Of a stretch of DNA of 34,918 nt, positions 8,117-17,500 are shown piece by piece. Both the position numbers and the translations under genes were made by a program. Under the pieces are notes generated by a model. The model worked only from the letters and a program-made list of their open reading frames with translations. It had not been told where the DNA came from and did no database searches. This DNA comes from CAZJJK01 sp964546285 (GTDB lineage: Bacteria; Spirochaetota; Spirochaetia; Treponematales; Breznakiellaceae), in NCBI GenBank assembly GCA_964546285.1, contig CAZJJK010000022.1, positions 1 through 34,918 of the forward strand. Reading direction: 5' to 3'. Position 1 is the stretch's first letter. Every line of letters starts with the position of its first letter.

Positions 8117-8980
8117 ATGACTAAGTCCGCCCAAAAAGACGCCTTATCCGCCCAAAAAACGGAAATCACGGAATACGTTATTTATACGCGTTTAGCCGCT
8201 TTATGCAAGGATAAAAAAAACGCCGCCATTTTGCGAGATATAGCCGAGGCGGAGGGCCGCCACGCCAGGTTTTGGGAAACAAAAACGGGTATTACGGTTA
8301 AGCCGAATAAACTAAAAGTATTCAAACAAGTCCTATTGGCGCGAATCCTCGGCCTAAGCTTCGTTTTAAAACGTATGGAAATGAACGAGGGTACCGCCTC
8401 TAAAAAATACCTGCTTCTGACGGAAGCCTTTCCTGAAACAGCCGCCATCAGTCAAGAAGAAGCGGAACATGAACATGAGTTACTGGACATGCTTGACGAG
8501 GAAAGGCTCCAGTATATTGGTTCCATAGTACTTGGTTTGAATGACGCGCTGGTGGAATTGACCGGCGCTCTAGCCGGTTTTACGCTTGCCCTGGCAAATA
8601 CCAGAATGATATCCCTAGCCGGCTTGGTAACAGGTATCTCAGCGTCCTTTTCAATGGCGGCTTCAGACTATTTATCCTCTAAGGCGGAAGGAAACAGCCG
8701 GGCGGCTAAATCGGCCTTATATACCGGGGTCGCTTATTTCATTACGGTCATTCTTTTAATTTTACCCTTCCTTTTATTAAACGACAGGTTTATCAGCCTT
8801 TCCATCACCTTAGCCACGGTTGTGATTATTATATTCCTCTTCAATTACTATCTTGCGGTGGCGAAAAATCTAAATTTTAAACGTCGCTTCTTAGAAATGA
8901 CTATAATAAGCCTTGGCGTAGCCGCTTTTTCCTTCTTTATCGGCTTTGTGCTAAAAATAGCCTTGGGTATTGACGCCTAA
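8117..8980 (+). CDS. Ferritin-like domain fused to VIT1/CCC1-type iron or manganese transporter
   Basis: 287 residues. Residues 1-130 form a rubrerythrin-like helical region with metal-binding candidates (Glu19, Glu44/Glu46, His49, then EEAEHEHE at 114-121). Residues 130-287 form a membrane part with about five hydrophobic segments and the VIT/CCC1 start YIGSIVLGLNDALVELTGALAGFTLAL. This architecture is known from the membrane-bound ferritin MbfA, which exports iron, and is also called erythrin-VIT. Export of ferrous iron or manganese is a reasonable inference. The gene starts 41 bases after the PSP1 gene with an AAGGAT site, so it may be read through from that operon. Its last four bases overlap the end of the opposing GH28 gene. 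Confidence 0.87.
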   Translation: MTKSAQKDALSAQKTEITEYVIYTRLAALCKDKKNAAILRDIAEAEGRHARFWETKTGITVKPNKLKVFKQVLLARILGLSFVLKRMEMNEGTASKKYLLLTEAFPETAAISQEEAEHEHELLDMLDEERLQYIGSIVLGLNDALVELTGALAGFTLALANTRMISLAGLVTGISASFSMAASDYLSSKAEGNSRAAKSALYTGVAYFITVILLILPFLLLNDRFISLSITLATVVIIIFLFNYYLAVAKNLNFKRRFLEMTIISLGVAAFSFFIGFVLKIALGIDA

Positions 8981-10353
8981 CCCTTCCCCGATTCAAGGCT
9001 AACGCCCTCTTCAATCAGAAGGGCTTGAATATGCTTAGGTTCCACCACAAGCTCGCTAATTCGCGCCCCAACAACATGCCGTAGCCTAAAACCTCGCCCA
9101 GCGGCTTTAGGCAAACCGCGGCTCATAGCCGACTGGCAAACATCCAAATCCGGCAAGACAGTCGCATGGTAGTCCTTAATAAAAAGCCCCTGTATAGGGT
9201 TTTCGGGCAGACCGACGGCAAAGCCCGCGGACGCGCGGCAATTATCCGCGATCAAGGCTTCCACACGGATATCGCGTATCGATGGCGTACCGGAATTGAT
9301 AGGCTGGCTTTCTAAACTGTAGCTTAAACTGTCAGACGGCGGACCTCCGGGTCCATAGTAACAATTCACTACCACCGGACAAATAACGCCAGACATTCGG
9401 CAATCCGAAAGACTGATGTTTTCCACCGTGCCACCCCTGCCACGACGGGTTTTGATGCGAAGCCCTCGGTCGGTGGACTGGAACTCGCAGGCACTTACGG
9501 AAATATCGCGCACCCCGCCAGCGGTTTCGCTGCCCACCACAACGCCGCCATGTCCGGCGCGCATATGGCAAGCGCGGACGCTGACGCGTTCGGTAGGCCG
9601 CCCCACCCGCACACCATCCTCCCCGGAACCGGACTTCAAGCCCAAGCAATCATCGCCGACATTGAATTCACACGCTTCCACCAACACGCCGTTTGAGGAA
9701 TCGATATCAAGGCCATCCGTGTTTGGCGCGTTAGCTGGATTGCTGAAACTGACGTCTCTAATTACTACATCGTTACAGAAAACCAGATGAGTATTCCAAA
9801 ACGGCGAGTCGCGCAGCACCAGACCTTCTATCTTAACGTCCCGGCAGTTAAGGAATTGGATCAGGGGGGGGCGGAGAAATTGTAGTTCTCTTCCGCCGCC
9901 GCCTGAGGGCTGCCGCCGATAATCGGCGTTTAGGCTGGCTAAAAGTTTTTCCTCTTTCGTTTCGGGCTCCTGCCTCCCGCTTCGCCGCGCCGCTCGGTAA
10001 TGTTCCCACCAACTCGCCCCAGCCCCATCCAAAACGCCGCCGCCGCTAAGGCTTACCCCCTGAGCGCCATCAGCGAAGATTAAAGGGTGGAAAGCCCAAC
10101 AGAGCACGCCCTCCCAACGAGTAAAAACCGGCGGATATAATTCAAAATTCGGAATAAAACTCAAAACCGCGTTTTTTTCAACACGCAGTTCAATATTGTC
10201 AAAAAGCTTAAGGGGTCCGGTTCTGAAGACGCCCCCGGAAACGAGCACAAGCCCACCGCCGGCCTTAACGGCGGCGGAAATAGCGGCGGCTAGCGGCTGG
10301 CTGTCGTCAGCCTGATTGTCTCCCTTAGCGCCAAAGCTCTTTACATCGAACAT
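8977..10353 (-). CDS. Glycoside hydrolase family 28 (polygalacturonase-like), intracellular
   Basis: 458 residues of right-handed beta-helix type. All four GH28 catalytic motifs are present: NTD (211-213), DD in VGDDCLGLKSG (234-235), GHG (267-269) and RIK (299-301). The N terminus (MFDVKSFGAKGD) begins at once with the pectate-lyase-like fold and has no signal peptide or lipobox, so the enzyme is expected in the cytoplasm. There it would act on imported oligogalacturonides rather than polymeric pectin. Rhamnogalacturonan or another uronic substrate is possible. The start is supported by a GGAAGGAAG site. It is divergent from a sugar isomerase-like gene across only 38 bases, which contain a dyad. 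Confidence 0.92.
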   Translation of the reverse strand: MFDVKSFGAKGDNQADDSQPLAAAISAAVKAGGGLVLVSGGVFRTGPLKLFDNIELRVEKNAVLSFIPNFELYPPVFTRWEGVLCWAFHPLIFADGAQGVSLSGGGVLDGAGASWWEHYRAARRSGRQEPETKEEKLLASLNADYRRQPSGGGGRELQFLRPPLIQFLNCRDVKIEGLVLRDSPFWNTHLVFCNDVVIRDVSFSNPANAPNTDGLDIDSSNGVLVEACEFNVGDDCLGLKSGSGEDGVRVGRPTERVSVRACHMRAGHGGVVVGSETAGGVRDISVSACEFQSTDRGLRIKTRRGRGGTVENISLSDCRMSGVICPVVVNCYYGPGGPPSDSLSYSLESQPINSGTPSIRDIRVEALIADNCRASAGFAVGLPENPIQGLFIKDYHATVLPDLDVCQSAMSRGLPKAAGRGFRLRHVVGARISELVVEPKHIQALLIEEGVSLESGKG

Positions 10354-10370
10354 AGCTTCCTTCCCGGCCT

Positions 10371-10387
10371 CTATTGGTTTACAATAG
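10371..10387. promoter_or_regulatory. 17-bp operator-like dyad between divergent GH28 and isomerase genes
   Basis: CTATTG-N5-CAATAG is a perfect inverted repeat with six-base arms, in the 38-base gap between two divergently transcribed genes. It overlaps TACAAT (10380-10385), a possible -10 element for the plus-strand gene. It could be a shared operator, but no binding protein is identified. Confidence 0.5.
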
Positions 10388-10391
10388 CGAC

Positions 10392-11261
10392 ATGCTTATT
10401 GGCGTACGCGCACATGATTTTGGCGTTCTCCCTCCAGAGAGTTTAGCCCGCGCTATCCAGGGTTCGGGCGCCGCCTGTGTCCAATTAGCGCTGGCGAAAG
10501 CTCTGAGCGGCGTCCCTTCTTTGCCTTCTGAGCTAGGATTGTCAGGCGCCCACGCTATCCGTGACGCTTTCGCGCGACACGGCCTTAGCATTGCCATTCT
10601 GGGTTGTTATATCAACCCGGTTCATCCCGATGACGACGAACGCGAAGCCGCGCTTAGCCGCTTTGAGGATCACCTAAATCACGCCGCCGCTTTTGGCTGC
10701 CGTATTGTCGGCACGGAAAGCGGTTCGGCGGCTCCAAACTGCTCTTTTCACCCAGACACCGCGAGCGAAACCTTCTTCAAGCGTCTTGTCACCTCGCTTT
10801 CCCGGCTAGTCCGTCACGCGGAAAGCCTTGGCCCAAACGGTCCAATCATCGGCGTTGAGCCTGTCGCCGATATTCATACTCTCTCCAGCCCAGATCGAAC
10901 ACGGCGCTTGCTAAGCCTGATTGACTCCGCGGCCATCGGAATAATCTTTGACCCGACCAACCTTGTTCCACAGGAAGGAGGTCCCTCAGCTTCTTTTCTG
11001 GACGATTGTTTTGCCGCTTTTGGCGAAAAAATCGTCGCTATTCACGCCAAAGATTACCGTATGCTCCATTCAAACAAGGGAGCTCTGGTAAAGTCCCAAG
11101 CCCTTCCCGCCGGAACAGGCGAAATGGACTGGGCGGGCTTGTTCAGACGGCTCAAAGCCTCAGGCCACGCTGAGGTCCCTATCCTCCTTGAAAACGCCGG
11201 ACCGGCGGAGGTTCCCGCCGCGATCGCCGCCCTGCGTTCAGCTTGGAAGGAATCGGCTTAA
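10392..11261 (+). CDS. Sugar phosphate isomerase/epimerase-like TIM barrel
   Basis: 289 residues of the xylose isomerase-like/AP-endonuclease-2 fold, which covers metal-dependent sugar isomerases and epimerases. Visible features are IVGTESGS and IIGVEPVADIHT (glutamates expected to bind metal), IIFDPTNLV, IVAIHAKDYR and a terminal ILLENAG. The exact substrate cannot be read from sequence. Position opposite a GH28 gene suggests a uronate or related pectin-derived sugar. I choose the ATG at 10392. An in-frame TTG lies at 10374, inside the dyad. No Shine-Dalgarno precedes the ATG, and a TACAAT box ends just seven bases upstream, so a leaderless message is possible. A radical SAM gene follows 16 bases after the stop. 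Confidence 0.8.
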   Translation: MLIGVRAHDFGVLPPESLARAIQGSGAACVQLALAKALSGVPSLPSELGLSGAHAIRDAFARHGLSIAILGCYINPVHPDDDEREAALSRFEDHLNHAAAFGCRIVGTESGSAAPNCSFHPDTASETFFKRLVTSLSRLVRHAESLGPNGPIIGVEPVADIHTLSSPDRTRRLLSLIDSAAIGIIFDPTNLVPQEGGPSASFLDDCFAAFGEKIVAIHAKDYRMLHSNKGALVKSQALPAGTGEMDWAGLFRRLKASGHAEVPILLENAGPAEVPAAIAALRSAWKESA

Positions 11262-11277
11262 GCCATTGTCAGATACT

Positions 11278-12390
11278 ATGAAAAGAAGAGCAAGGGACGA
11301 CATCGACGACTTGTTGGATTTTACCGCCCTCAACGCCGCGCGCTCCGGAGCTGAGCGGTCGAGCGCTTCTCGCGAAGCGAGAAGCGGCTCCAAGCCCTAT
11401 GTCGCCTGCCGTCTCTGCGGCAGAAACTGCGCCGTGAATCGCGCTTCAGGGGCCAAAGGCGTCTGCGGCATGACTGAACGGCTGAGGATAGCCTCAGCCG
11501 TTATTCATAAAGGCGAGGAGCCGCCTATAATAGGTCAAGGCGGATCCGGCGCTATTTTTTTTTCTGGCTGCGCGCTTCACTGCGCTTTTTGCCAAAATCA
11601 TCAAATTTCCCATAAAAACATGGGGAATGACGTCGATGAAGAGGATTTTATAAACATCTGCTTTGCCCTTAAGGAAGCGGGAGCTGAAAACATCAATCTA
11701 GTAACAGGCGGCCACTTCGCTCCGTCAATCGCCAGCGGCTTACGCGGCGCCCTATCCGCCGGCTTGGACTTACCCGCCGTTTGGAATTCATCGGCGTATG
11801 AAAAGGCGGAGACCATAGACCTTATCGCGCCTTACGTTACGGTGTACCTCCCTGATTTAAAAACCTTGTCGGCGGACAATGCCGGACGCTGGTTTGGCGC
11901 TTGGAATTACCCGGAAGTCGCCACCAAGGCCATTTTACGTATGGCCCAAGCGGCGCCGCTCCGCTATAAGCGAGCCCGCTGTTTTGATACCCAGACGACA
12001 GCCTCTGGCGAAGCCAGCCAGGTTCTCGCTTCCGGCTTAATTTTTAGGCATCTAGTAATGCCTGGCCAGCTTGAGGATACGCGCGCGGTATTGCGTTGGT
12101 ACGCCGACCATTTGGCTGATCGGGCTCTCTTATCCCTGATGACCCAATACACGCCTATACCCTCCCTTGCCAAGGCTATAGCAACGGCTAAGGCGCCAAA
12201 GCGCTATTTGGAAGAAGCGGAGCATGACGCGGTCTTGAATATGCTTGAGGAATTCGATATCGATAACGGCTTTTACCAAGAATTAGTCTTATCGGATGCG
12301 TGGCTGCCTGACTTTGATAGAAAAAATCCTTTTAGCTCAGAACTATCCCGACCCATCTGGCACTGGCGTGACGGCTTTATCAAAGCCTAA
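11278..12390 (+). CDS. Radical SAM protein, PflX / pyruvate-formate-lyase-activase-like
   Basis: 370 residues. The radical SAM motif is GCALHCAFCQN (Cys98, Cys102, Cys105), followed by VTGGHFAPSI. Four cysteines lie before it (Cys44, Cys47, Cys51 and Cys63, in CRLCGRNC and GVCG), as in the COG1313 PflX group. Function is not established for that group, and no glycyl-radical enzyme is nearby to act as a substrate. Residues 23-40 are a low-complexity Ser/Arg/Ala stretch encoded around a perfect nine-base inverted repeat at 11365-11385. The ATG at 11278 follows the previous stop by 16 bases without a clear ribosome site. An in-frame upstream start would overlap the previous gene by 74 bases and looks less likely. 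Confidence 0.83.
   Translation: MKRRARDDIDDLLDFTALNAARSGAERSSASREARSGSKPYVACRLCGRNCAVNRASGAKGVCGMTERLRIASAVIHKGEEPPIIGQGGSGAIFFSGCALHCAFCQNHQISHKNMGNDVDEEDFINICFALKEAGAENINLVTGGHFAPSIASGLRGALSAGLDLPAVWNSSAYEKAETIDLIAPYVTVYLPDLKTLSADNAGRWFGAWNYPEVATKAILRMAQAAPLRYKRARCFDTQTTASGEASQVLASGLIFRHLVMPGQLEDTRAVLRWYADHLADRALLSLMTQYTPIPSLAKAIATAKAPKRYLEEAEHDAVLNMLEEFDIDNGFYQELVLSDAWLPDFDRKNPFSSELSRPIWHWRDGFIKA
11365..11385. repeat. Perfect 9-bp inverted repeat with 3-base loop inside the radical SAM gene
   Basis: GCTTCTCGC-GAA-GCGAGAAGC lies within the low-complexity N-terminal segment of the gene. It would form a stable hairpin in the mRNA. It has no T-run and is unlikely to terminate transcription. 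Confidence 0.7.
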
Positions 12391-12507
12391 ACGCGGGTAG
12401 CCCTCCGCCCTAACCTGAAAAAAACTAGGCTATTGGACAGGCTTAGCTCTCCCCGTTATACTCAAGCACAGGGGAACCGGCTGTCCGACACGGGCAATTG
12501 GCTCCCA

Positions 12508-12513
12508 GGGAGG
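12508..12513 (+). promoter_or_regulatory. Ribosome binding site used to choose the malQ start
   Basis: GGGAGG lies three bases before the ATG at 12517, a short spacing. The alternative TTG at 12433 has no ribosome site and adds residues unlike the family. Confidence 0.5.
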
Positions 12514-12516
12514 CGT

Positions 12517-14583
12517 ATGCGTTTTCCGGCTTTCGACGGCGATTTAGCCGGCCTGGTCGCGCCGGTCGCGGCGCTTCGCGGCCGCGGCGATATCGGTGTT
12601 GGCGAATTCCCCGATCTTATAGAATTAGGCGAGCTGGCTGTCCGCGCCGGTCTTAGCCTTATCCAAGTACTGCCGCTTAACGACTCCGGTTTCCAGAGTT
12701 CCCCCTATTCCGCCCTTTCGGCTTTCGCTCTTCATCCGCTCTATCTCAGTTTGAGCCGCTTGCCTGAGGGAAAGAACTTCAGCGCTGAGCTAAAAGCTTT
12801 GAAGGAGCGTTTCGCGGATCAGGAGCGTTTTCCCTACGATCAAGTGCTTGAGGCAAAACTAGCCCTCGCGCGGCGTCTATTTGACTCATCGCTTGTACAA
12901 ACGCGCGCCCTCGCTCAAACGGGGGGAGAACTCGCCAACTGGATAGCGGAAAATCAATGGGTTATAGAGTACGCCGTTTATAGGAGAATAAAAGCGAACA
13001 GGGCTGGGCGGCATTGGCGGGAATGGCCTGAAAAACGGACCGATATAGCCCAATTATGGGATGACCCAAAGCTTCGCGATGAGCATCTATTCTGGGTGTG
13101 GCTGCAATACCATCTGGACGCTCAACTGCGCGAAGCCGCTGAAGCTTTGTCTCTTATGGGAATAGCTCTTAAGGGCGATATCCCCATACTTATGAACGAG
13201 GACTCCTGCGATGTTTGGGCCCATCCTGATTTATTCCGTATGGATCTGTACGCGGGCGCCCCTCCGGATATGTTTAGTCCGCTTGGCCAAAATTGGGGCT
13301 TCCCAATTTATAACTGGGAGGCGATGGAGGCCGATGGCTATCTTTGGTGGAAACGGCGTCTCGCTCTGGCGGATAAATATTACTCAGCATACCGTATAGA
13401 TCATGTTTTAGGCTTTTTCAGAATTTGGGCTTTATCGCGAGACGATTCATCCGCCGTACTGGGCCGTTTCATACCTTCCGAAGGGCTAAATCGCTCTGAA
13501 CTGCATGAGTTAGGCTTCAACGACGAGCGTTTACGCTGGCTATCGCGACCTCATCTTTCCACCGACTTTATTAGGACCGCCCTTGAAAAAAACAACGCTT
13601 TATCGGAAGGCGAGGTAAACGCCGTTTTCCATACCGCTCTTGAGCGTATTGGCGATGAAGAATTATGGGTATTCAAGAAAGCTATCCATGGGGATCGAGA
13701 TATAGACGCTTTATCGCTTTCAAGCGCCGCTAAAAAGCTGCTCCAGAAGGCTTGGTGGGACCGCTGTTTAATAGAATTTGAAGAGGGAAAATTCTCTCCA
13801 ACATGGACATATTGGGATAGCGGATCTTATGGGACGCTAAATGACGATGAGCGCCGTTTATTAGACGGGCTTATTAAACGCAAACGCGCTTCCTCAGAAG
13901 CGGTATGGGAGGAACAAGGCCGTCGTTTGCTAAGCGTTTTTCGCGACACCACTCCCATGCTTTCCTGCGCCGAGGATCTTGGAGCCGTTCCGGACTGCGT
14001 GCCTAGGGTTCTTACCGATTTGGGAATTTTAGGCTTACGGATATTTCGATGGTCCAAGCTGTGGGGAACCGAAGGCGAACCGTTTATTCCCTTATCGGAA
14101 TACCCGGAACTATCCGTTTGCGCGCCCTCCGTACATGATAGCTCCACCGTCCGCGAATGGTGGGAGAGAGAAGCGGACCGGCCAGCTGTACGTCGCTTTC
14201 TTGGCGACGAGACCTTACCCGACGCCTATACTCCCGACACAGCTCGTATCTTATTAAGCGCTATCACGGAAGCTCGTTCACGACTCTGCGTTTTTCAGAT
14301 TCAGGACCTACTGCACCTATCTTCCGCATGGTATGCCGCTGATCCCGCCACTGAGCGGATTAATATCCCCGGCAGTGTTAATAGCTTCAATTGGACTTAT
14401 CGCTTACCGGCGTCGCTATCCCAGCTTACCGAGGATAGCGCTCTTTTGGGGCTAATCCGCTCCATACTCAAACATAGAGCGCGGCGCGATACGGGTGCCG
14501 CGCATAAGCCAAGCGCTAATAAACCAAACAAAAACAGAACAGGCGCCGCGCGGCGCTCAGGTTCTCTGAAGGACAGCCTATGA
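12517..14583 (+). CDS. malQ: 4-alpha-glucanotransferase (amylomaltase, GH77)
   Basis: A disproportionating enzyme that transfers alpha-1,4-glucan chains and works with GlgP in malto-oligosaccharide and glycogen use. The product is 688 residues, close to E. coli-type MalQ. It begins with the GH77 pattern LAGLVAPVAALRGRGDIGVGEF and contains WLQYHLDAQL, KGDIPILMNEDSCDVWAHPDLF, the nucleophile motif YRIDHVLGFFRIW (Asp295), the acid/base motif SCAEDLGAVP (Glu486) and VHDSSTVREWW (Asp541). Its TGA overlaps the ATG of the next gene by four bases, so the two are translationally coupled. No clear promoter was found in the 126 bases upstream. Confidence 0.94.
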   Translation: MRFPAFDGDLAGLVAPVAALRGRGDIGVGEFPDLIELGELAVRAGLSLIQVLPLNDSGFQSSPYSALSAFALHPLYLSLSRLPEGKNFSAELKALKERFADQERFPYDQVLEAKLALARRLFDSSLVQTRALAQTGGELANWIAENQWVIEYAVYRRIKANRAGRHWREWPEKRTDIAQLWDDPKLRDEHLFWVWLQYHLDAQLREAAEALSLMGIALKGDIPILMNEDSCDVWAHPDLFRMDLYAGAPPDMFSPLGQNWGFPIYNWEAMEADGYLWWKRRLALADKYYSAYRIDHVLGFFRIWALSRDDSSAVLGRFIPSEGLNRSELHELGFNDERLRWLSRPHLSTDFIRTALEKNNALSEGEVNAVFHTALERIGDEELWVFKKAIHGDRDIDALSLSSAAKKLLQKAWWDRCLIEFEEGKFSPTWTYWDSGSYGTLNDDERRLLDGLIKRKRASSEAVWEEQGRRLLSVFRDTTPMLSCAEDLGAVPDCVPRVLTDLGILGLRIFRWSKLWGTEGEPFIPLSEYPELSVCAPSVHDSSTVREWWEREADRPAVRRFLGDETLPDAYTPDTARILLSAITEARSRLCVFQIQDLLHLSSAWYAADPATERINIPGSVNSFNWTYRLPASLSQLTEDSALLGLIRSILKHRARRDTGAAHKPSANKPNKNRTGAARRSGSLKDSL

Positions 14584-17500
14584 AAAGCTACCATTTACGC
14601 TTACGCTCCTTAGAAGAAAACAACCAAGATAGGAGCGTTGCCCAAGACACGGGTTTTTCCGCGCGCCGCGAGTTTCATATAAGAAAGGAAGTCCGTGACC
14701 GTTATAATTTTGACGCTTCGCTTTTCGCTTTATCCGGTAATGTCCTGTTCACCGATTTTCGCGCCGTTCGCGACTTCGCCTCCAAGCTAAACGCCAAGGT
14801 AAACCCGCTTCTGCATCCTGAACGCCGGATTCAGGCTGGCCGGCTTAACGCCATGGGCTTAATAGATGAAATACTCCATTACGTCTGTAAATTATACGCG
14901 GAACAAAAAGCCCCAAACCTCTTCTCCGGCGCATTGAAACGTTTGGATAGCAAATTCGGTTCTATAAAAGTCGACTTGTTATTAAAACGTTTCTTAGAAC
15001 GCTTTCCCCCTGTCGCGGTATACCGAGGAGAAGACACGATTGAAAACTATCTTAAAAACAAGGAAAGCGGGGAAAGCCAGCGGGCGGTAGCCTTGGAAGA
15101 GTTGGTTTTATTAAAACTCGCTAATATGAACCCGGCCTTTGAGCCGTATGCTTTCTTGTTTGATGAAAACGGCATAGACCTTAACGGCGATTACAAGAAC
15201 CTTATTCAGGAACTTCAAACATACTTCAAGGCCTTGCCGCCTTTTGGACCGGACAATCACACTATTTGGGATCTTTTGCGTAGCCCGGCCGTTGAGGAAC
15301 CCTACTCTCTGACTGGTCAGCTTGAATATATCCGAACCCACTGGGGGCTCTTTTTAGGCAAGTATCTTTTGCGCATGCTAACCAGCCTGGATGTTGTCAA
15401 AGAAGAGGAAAAACCGGTTTTTTTTGGACCGGGTCCTACCCGAGCCTATGTCTACAGCGAACTGGAACAGGAGTATGAACGTTTCAGCCCTGATCAGGAT
15501 TGGATGCCAAGAACAGTACTGATAGCGAAAAGCACCCTTGTCTGGCTGTCTCAGCTGTCCAAAAAATACGGTAAAGGCCTCTCTCGTTTGGATGAAATAC
15601 CGGAAGCCGAATTAGATGAATTGGCTTCCCGAGGCTTTACCGGCCTTTGGCTTATCGGTCTTTGGGAACGCAGTCCCGCTAGCCGCGAAATCAAGCGCCG
15701 TTGTGGAAACAACGAAGCCGCCGCCAGCGCATACAGCCTTTATGATTACGACATAGCCCAAGAACTCGGTGGCTGGCCGGCTTTGGAGACGCTCCGCGAC
15801 CGTTGCGCGTGGCGCGGTATCCATCTAGCCTCCGACATGGTTCCCAACCATACCGGTATAGATTCTCGCTGGATAATTGAGCATCCTGACCGTTTTGTTC
15901 AGTTAAAGGAAAGCCCTTTCCCAGCGTATAGCTTTAACGGCGGGAAGCTGGCTGACCGTGACGATATCGGTATTTATCTGGAAGACCATTATTACGAAAA
16001 AACCGACGCGGCTGTCGTTTTTAAACGGGTAGATTTCCGCAGCGGCGAAACCCGGTATATGTACCACGGCAACGATGGCACCTCTATGCCTTGGAACGAT
16101 ACCGCCCAAATCGATTTTCTTAATCCCCAAGCGCGGGAAGCCGTAATTGACACTATAGTAGCCGTTTGTAAACAGTTTCATATTGTCCGTTTTGACGCGG
16201 CGATGACTCTGGCAAAAAAGCATATTCAGCGTCTTTGGTATCCTGAGCCGGGAAGCGGCGGGGACATAGCCAGTCGTTCCGAACATGGACTACCCAGCGA
16301 TGAATTCAACCGTTTGATGCCCAACGAATTTTGGCGAGAAGTGGTTGACCGTTGCGCGAAGGAAGCGCCGGACACGCTGCTTCTAGCTGAAGCTTTTTGG
16401 ATGATGGAAGGTTATTTTGTCCGCACCCTAGGTATGCACCGGGTATATAACTCCGCTTTCATGAATATGCTTAAGGCGGAAGAAAACGCGAAATACCGCG
16501 CGACCATTTTAAACACCCTGGAATTCGATCACGAAATTCTTAAACGCTTTGTTAATTTTATGAATAACCCGGATGAGGAAACAGCGGTAGCTCAATTTGG
16601 CAAAGGCGATAAATATTTCGGCGTCTGTACGCTTATGGTCACGATGCCTGGCCTGCCAATGTTCGGCCACGGCCAGATTGAGGGTTTTGAGGAAAAATAC
16701 GGCATGGAATACCGTAAGGCGTACCGAGAGGAGGCTCCAGACACCGGACTGATCCATCGGCATGAGCATGAGATATTTCCTCTATTGAAAAAGCGCTATC
16801 TCTTTTCAGGAAGCGATAATTTCGCCTTATTCGATCTGATAGACGCGCGGGGAACTCTTAACGAGAACGTTTTCGCCTATTCCAACCACTCAGGCGGCGA
16901 GCGCGCTTTAGTGGTTTACAATAACGCCTATGCTCGAGCCGAAGGCCATCTTCAATGGGCTACCGCGTCTATTCCAAAGGGGAAAGCCGAGGGGAAACAT
17001 TCCGTCAGAAAAAACTTAGTCTCGGCTTTAGACTTGGGCGACTGCGGCGGCGCATATATCTTTTTCCGCGAACAGCGCTCCGGACTTTGGTTTATCCGCG
17101 ACGGGAACACGCTGAGTCAAGAGGGTTTGTTCGTCTCACTGGACGGATACCAGTGCCAAGTCTTTTTGGACATCCATAGCGCGGAGGACGATGCCGAACG
17201 TCATTATGGCCGTTTATGCGAAGCTTTGGGAGGAAGCGGCGTTCACGACATTCAAGCGGCTATACAAGACCTTTTCTTGGAGGATCTATATAGCGCGTTC
17301 AACAAATTGGCTGACCGCGCTTATTTCGATGGTTTGGCTGAATTAATGCGGCGACCGGTAACGACAAAAGACATAGCTTCTTTCTTGGAAGCTTGCCGCC
17401 CGGCCTTTGATCGATTTGTAAGCGTCGCCGACCAATATCTGACGGGAGCTTTAGGCGACTATGGTTCCTTCCCGCGAGACGAGGAAGCCGCGGCCCTTGA

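Noticed and set aside
9416..9790. Open frame of 124 codons on the plus strand
   Set aside because: It is antisense to the GH28 catalytic core and low in complexity, with no ribosome site.
15903..16286. Open frame of 127 codons on the minus strand
   Set aside because: It lies wholly inside the GH13 gene, opposite its catalytic region, and has no ribosome site or recognisable motif.
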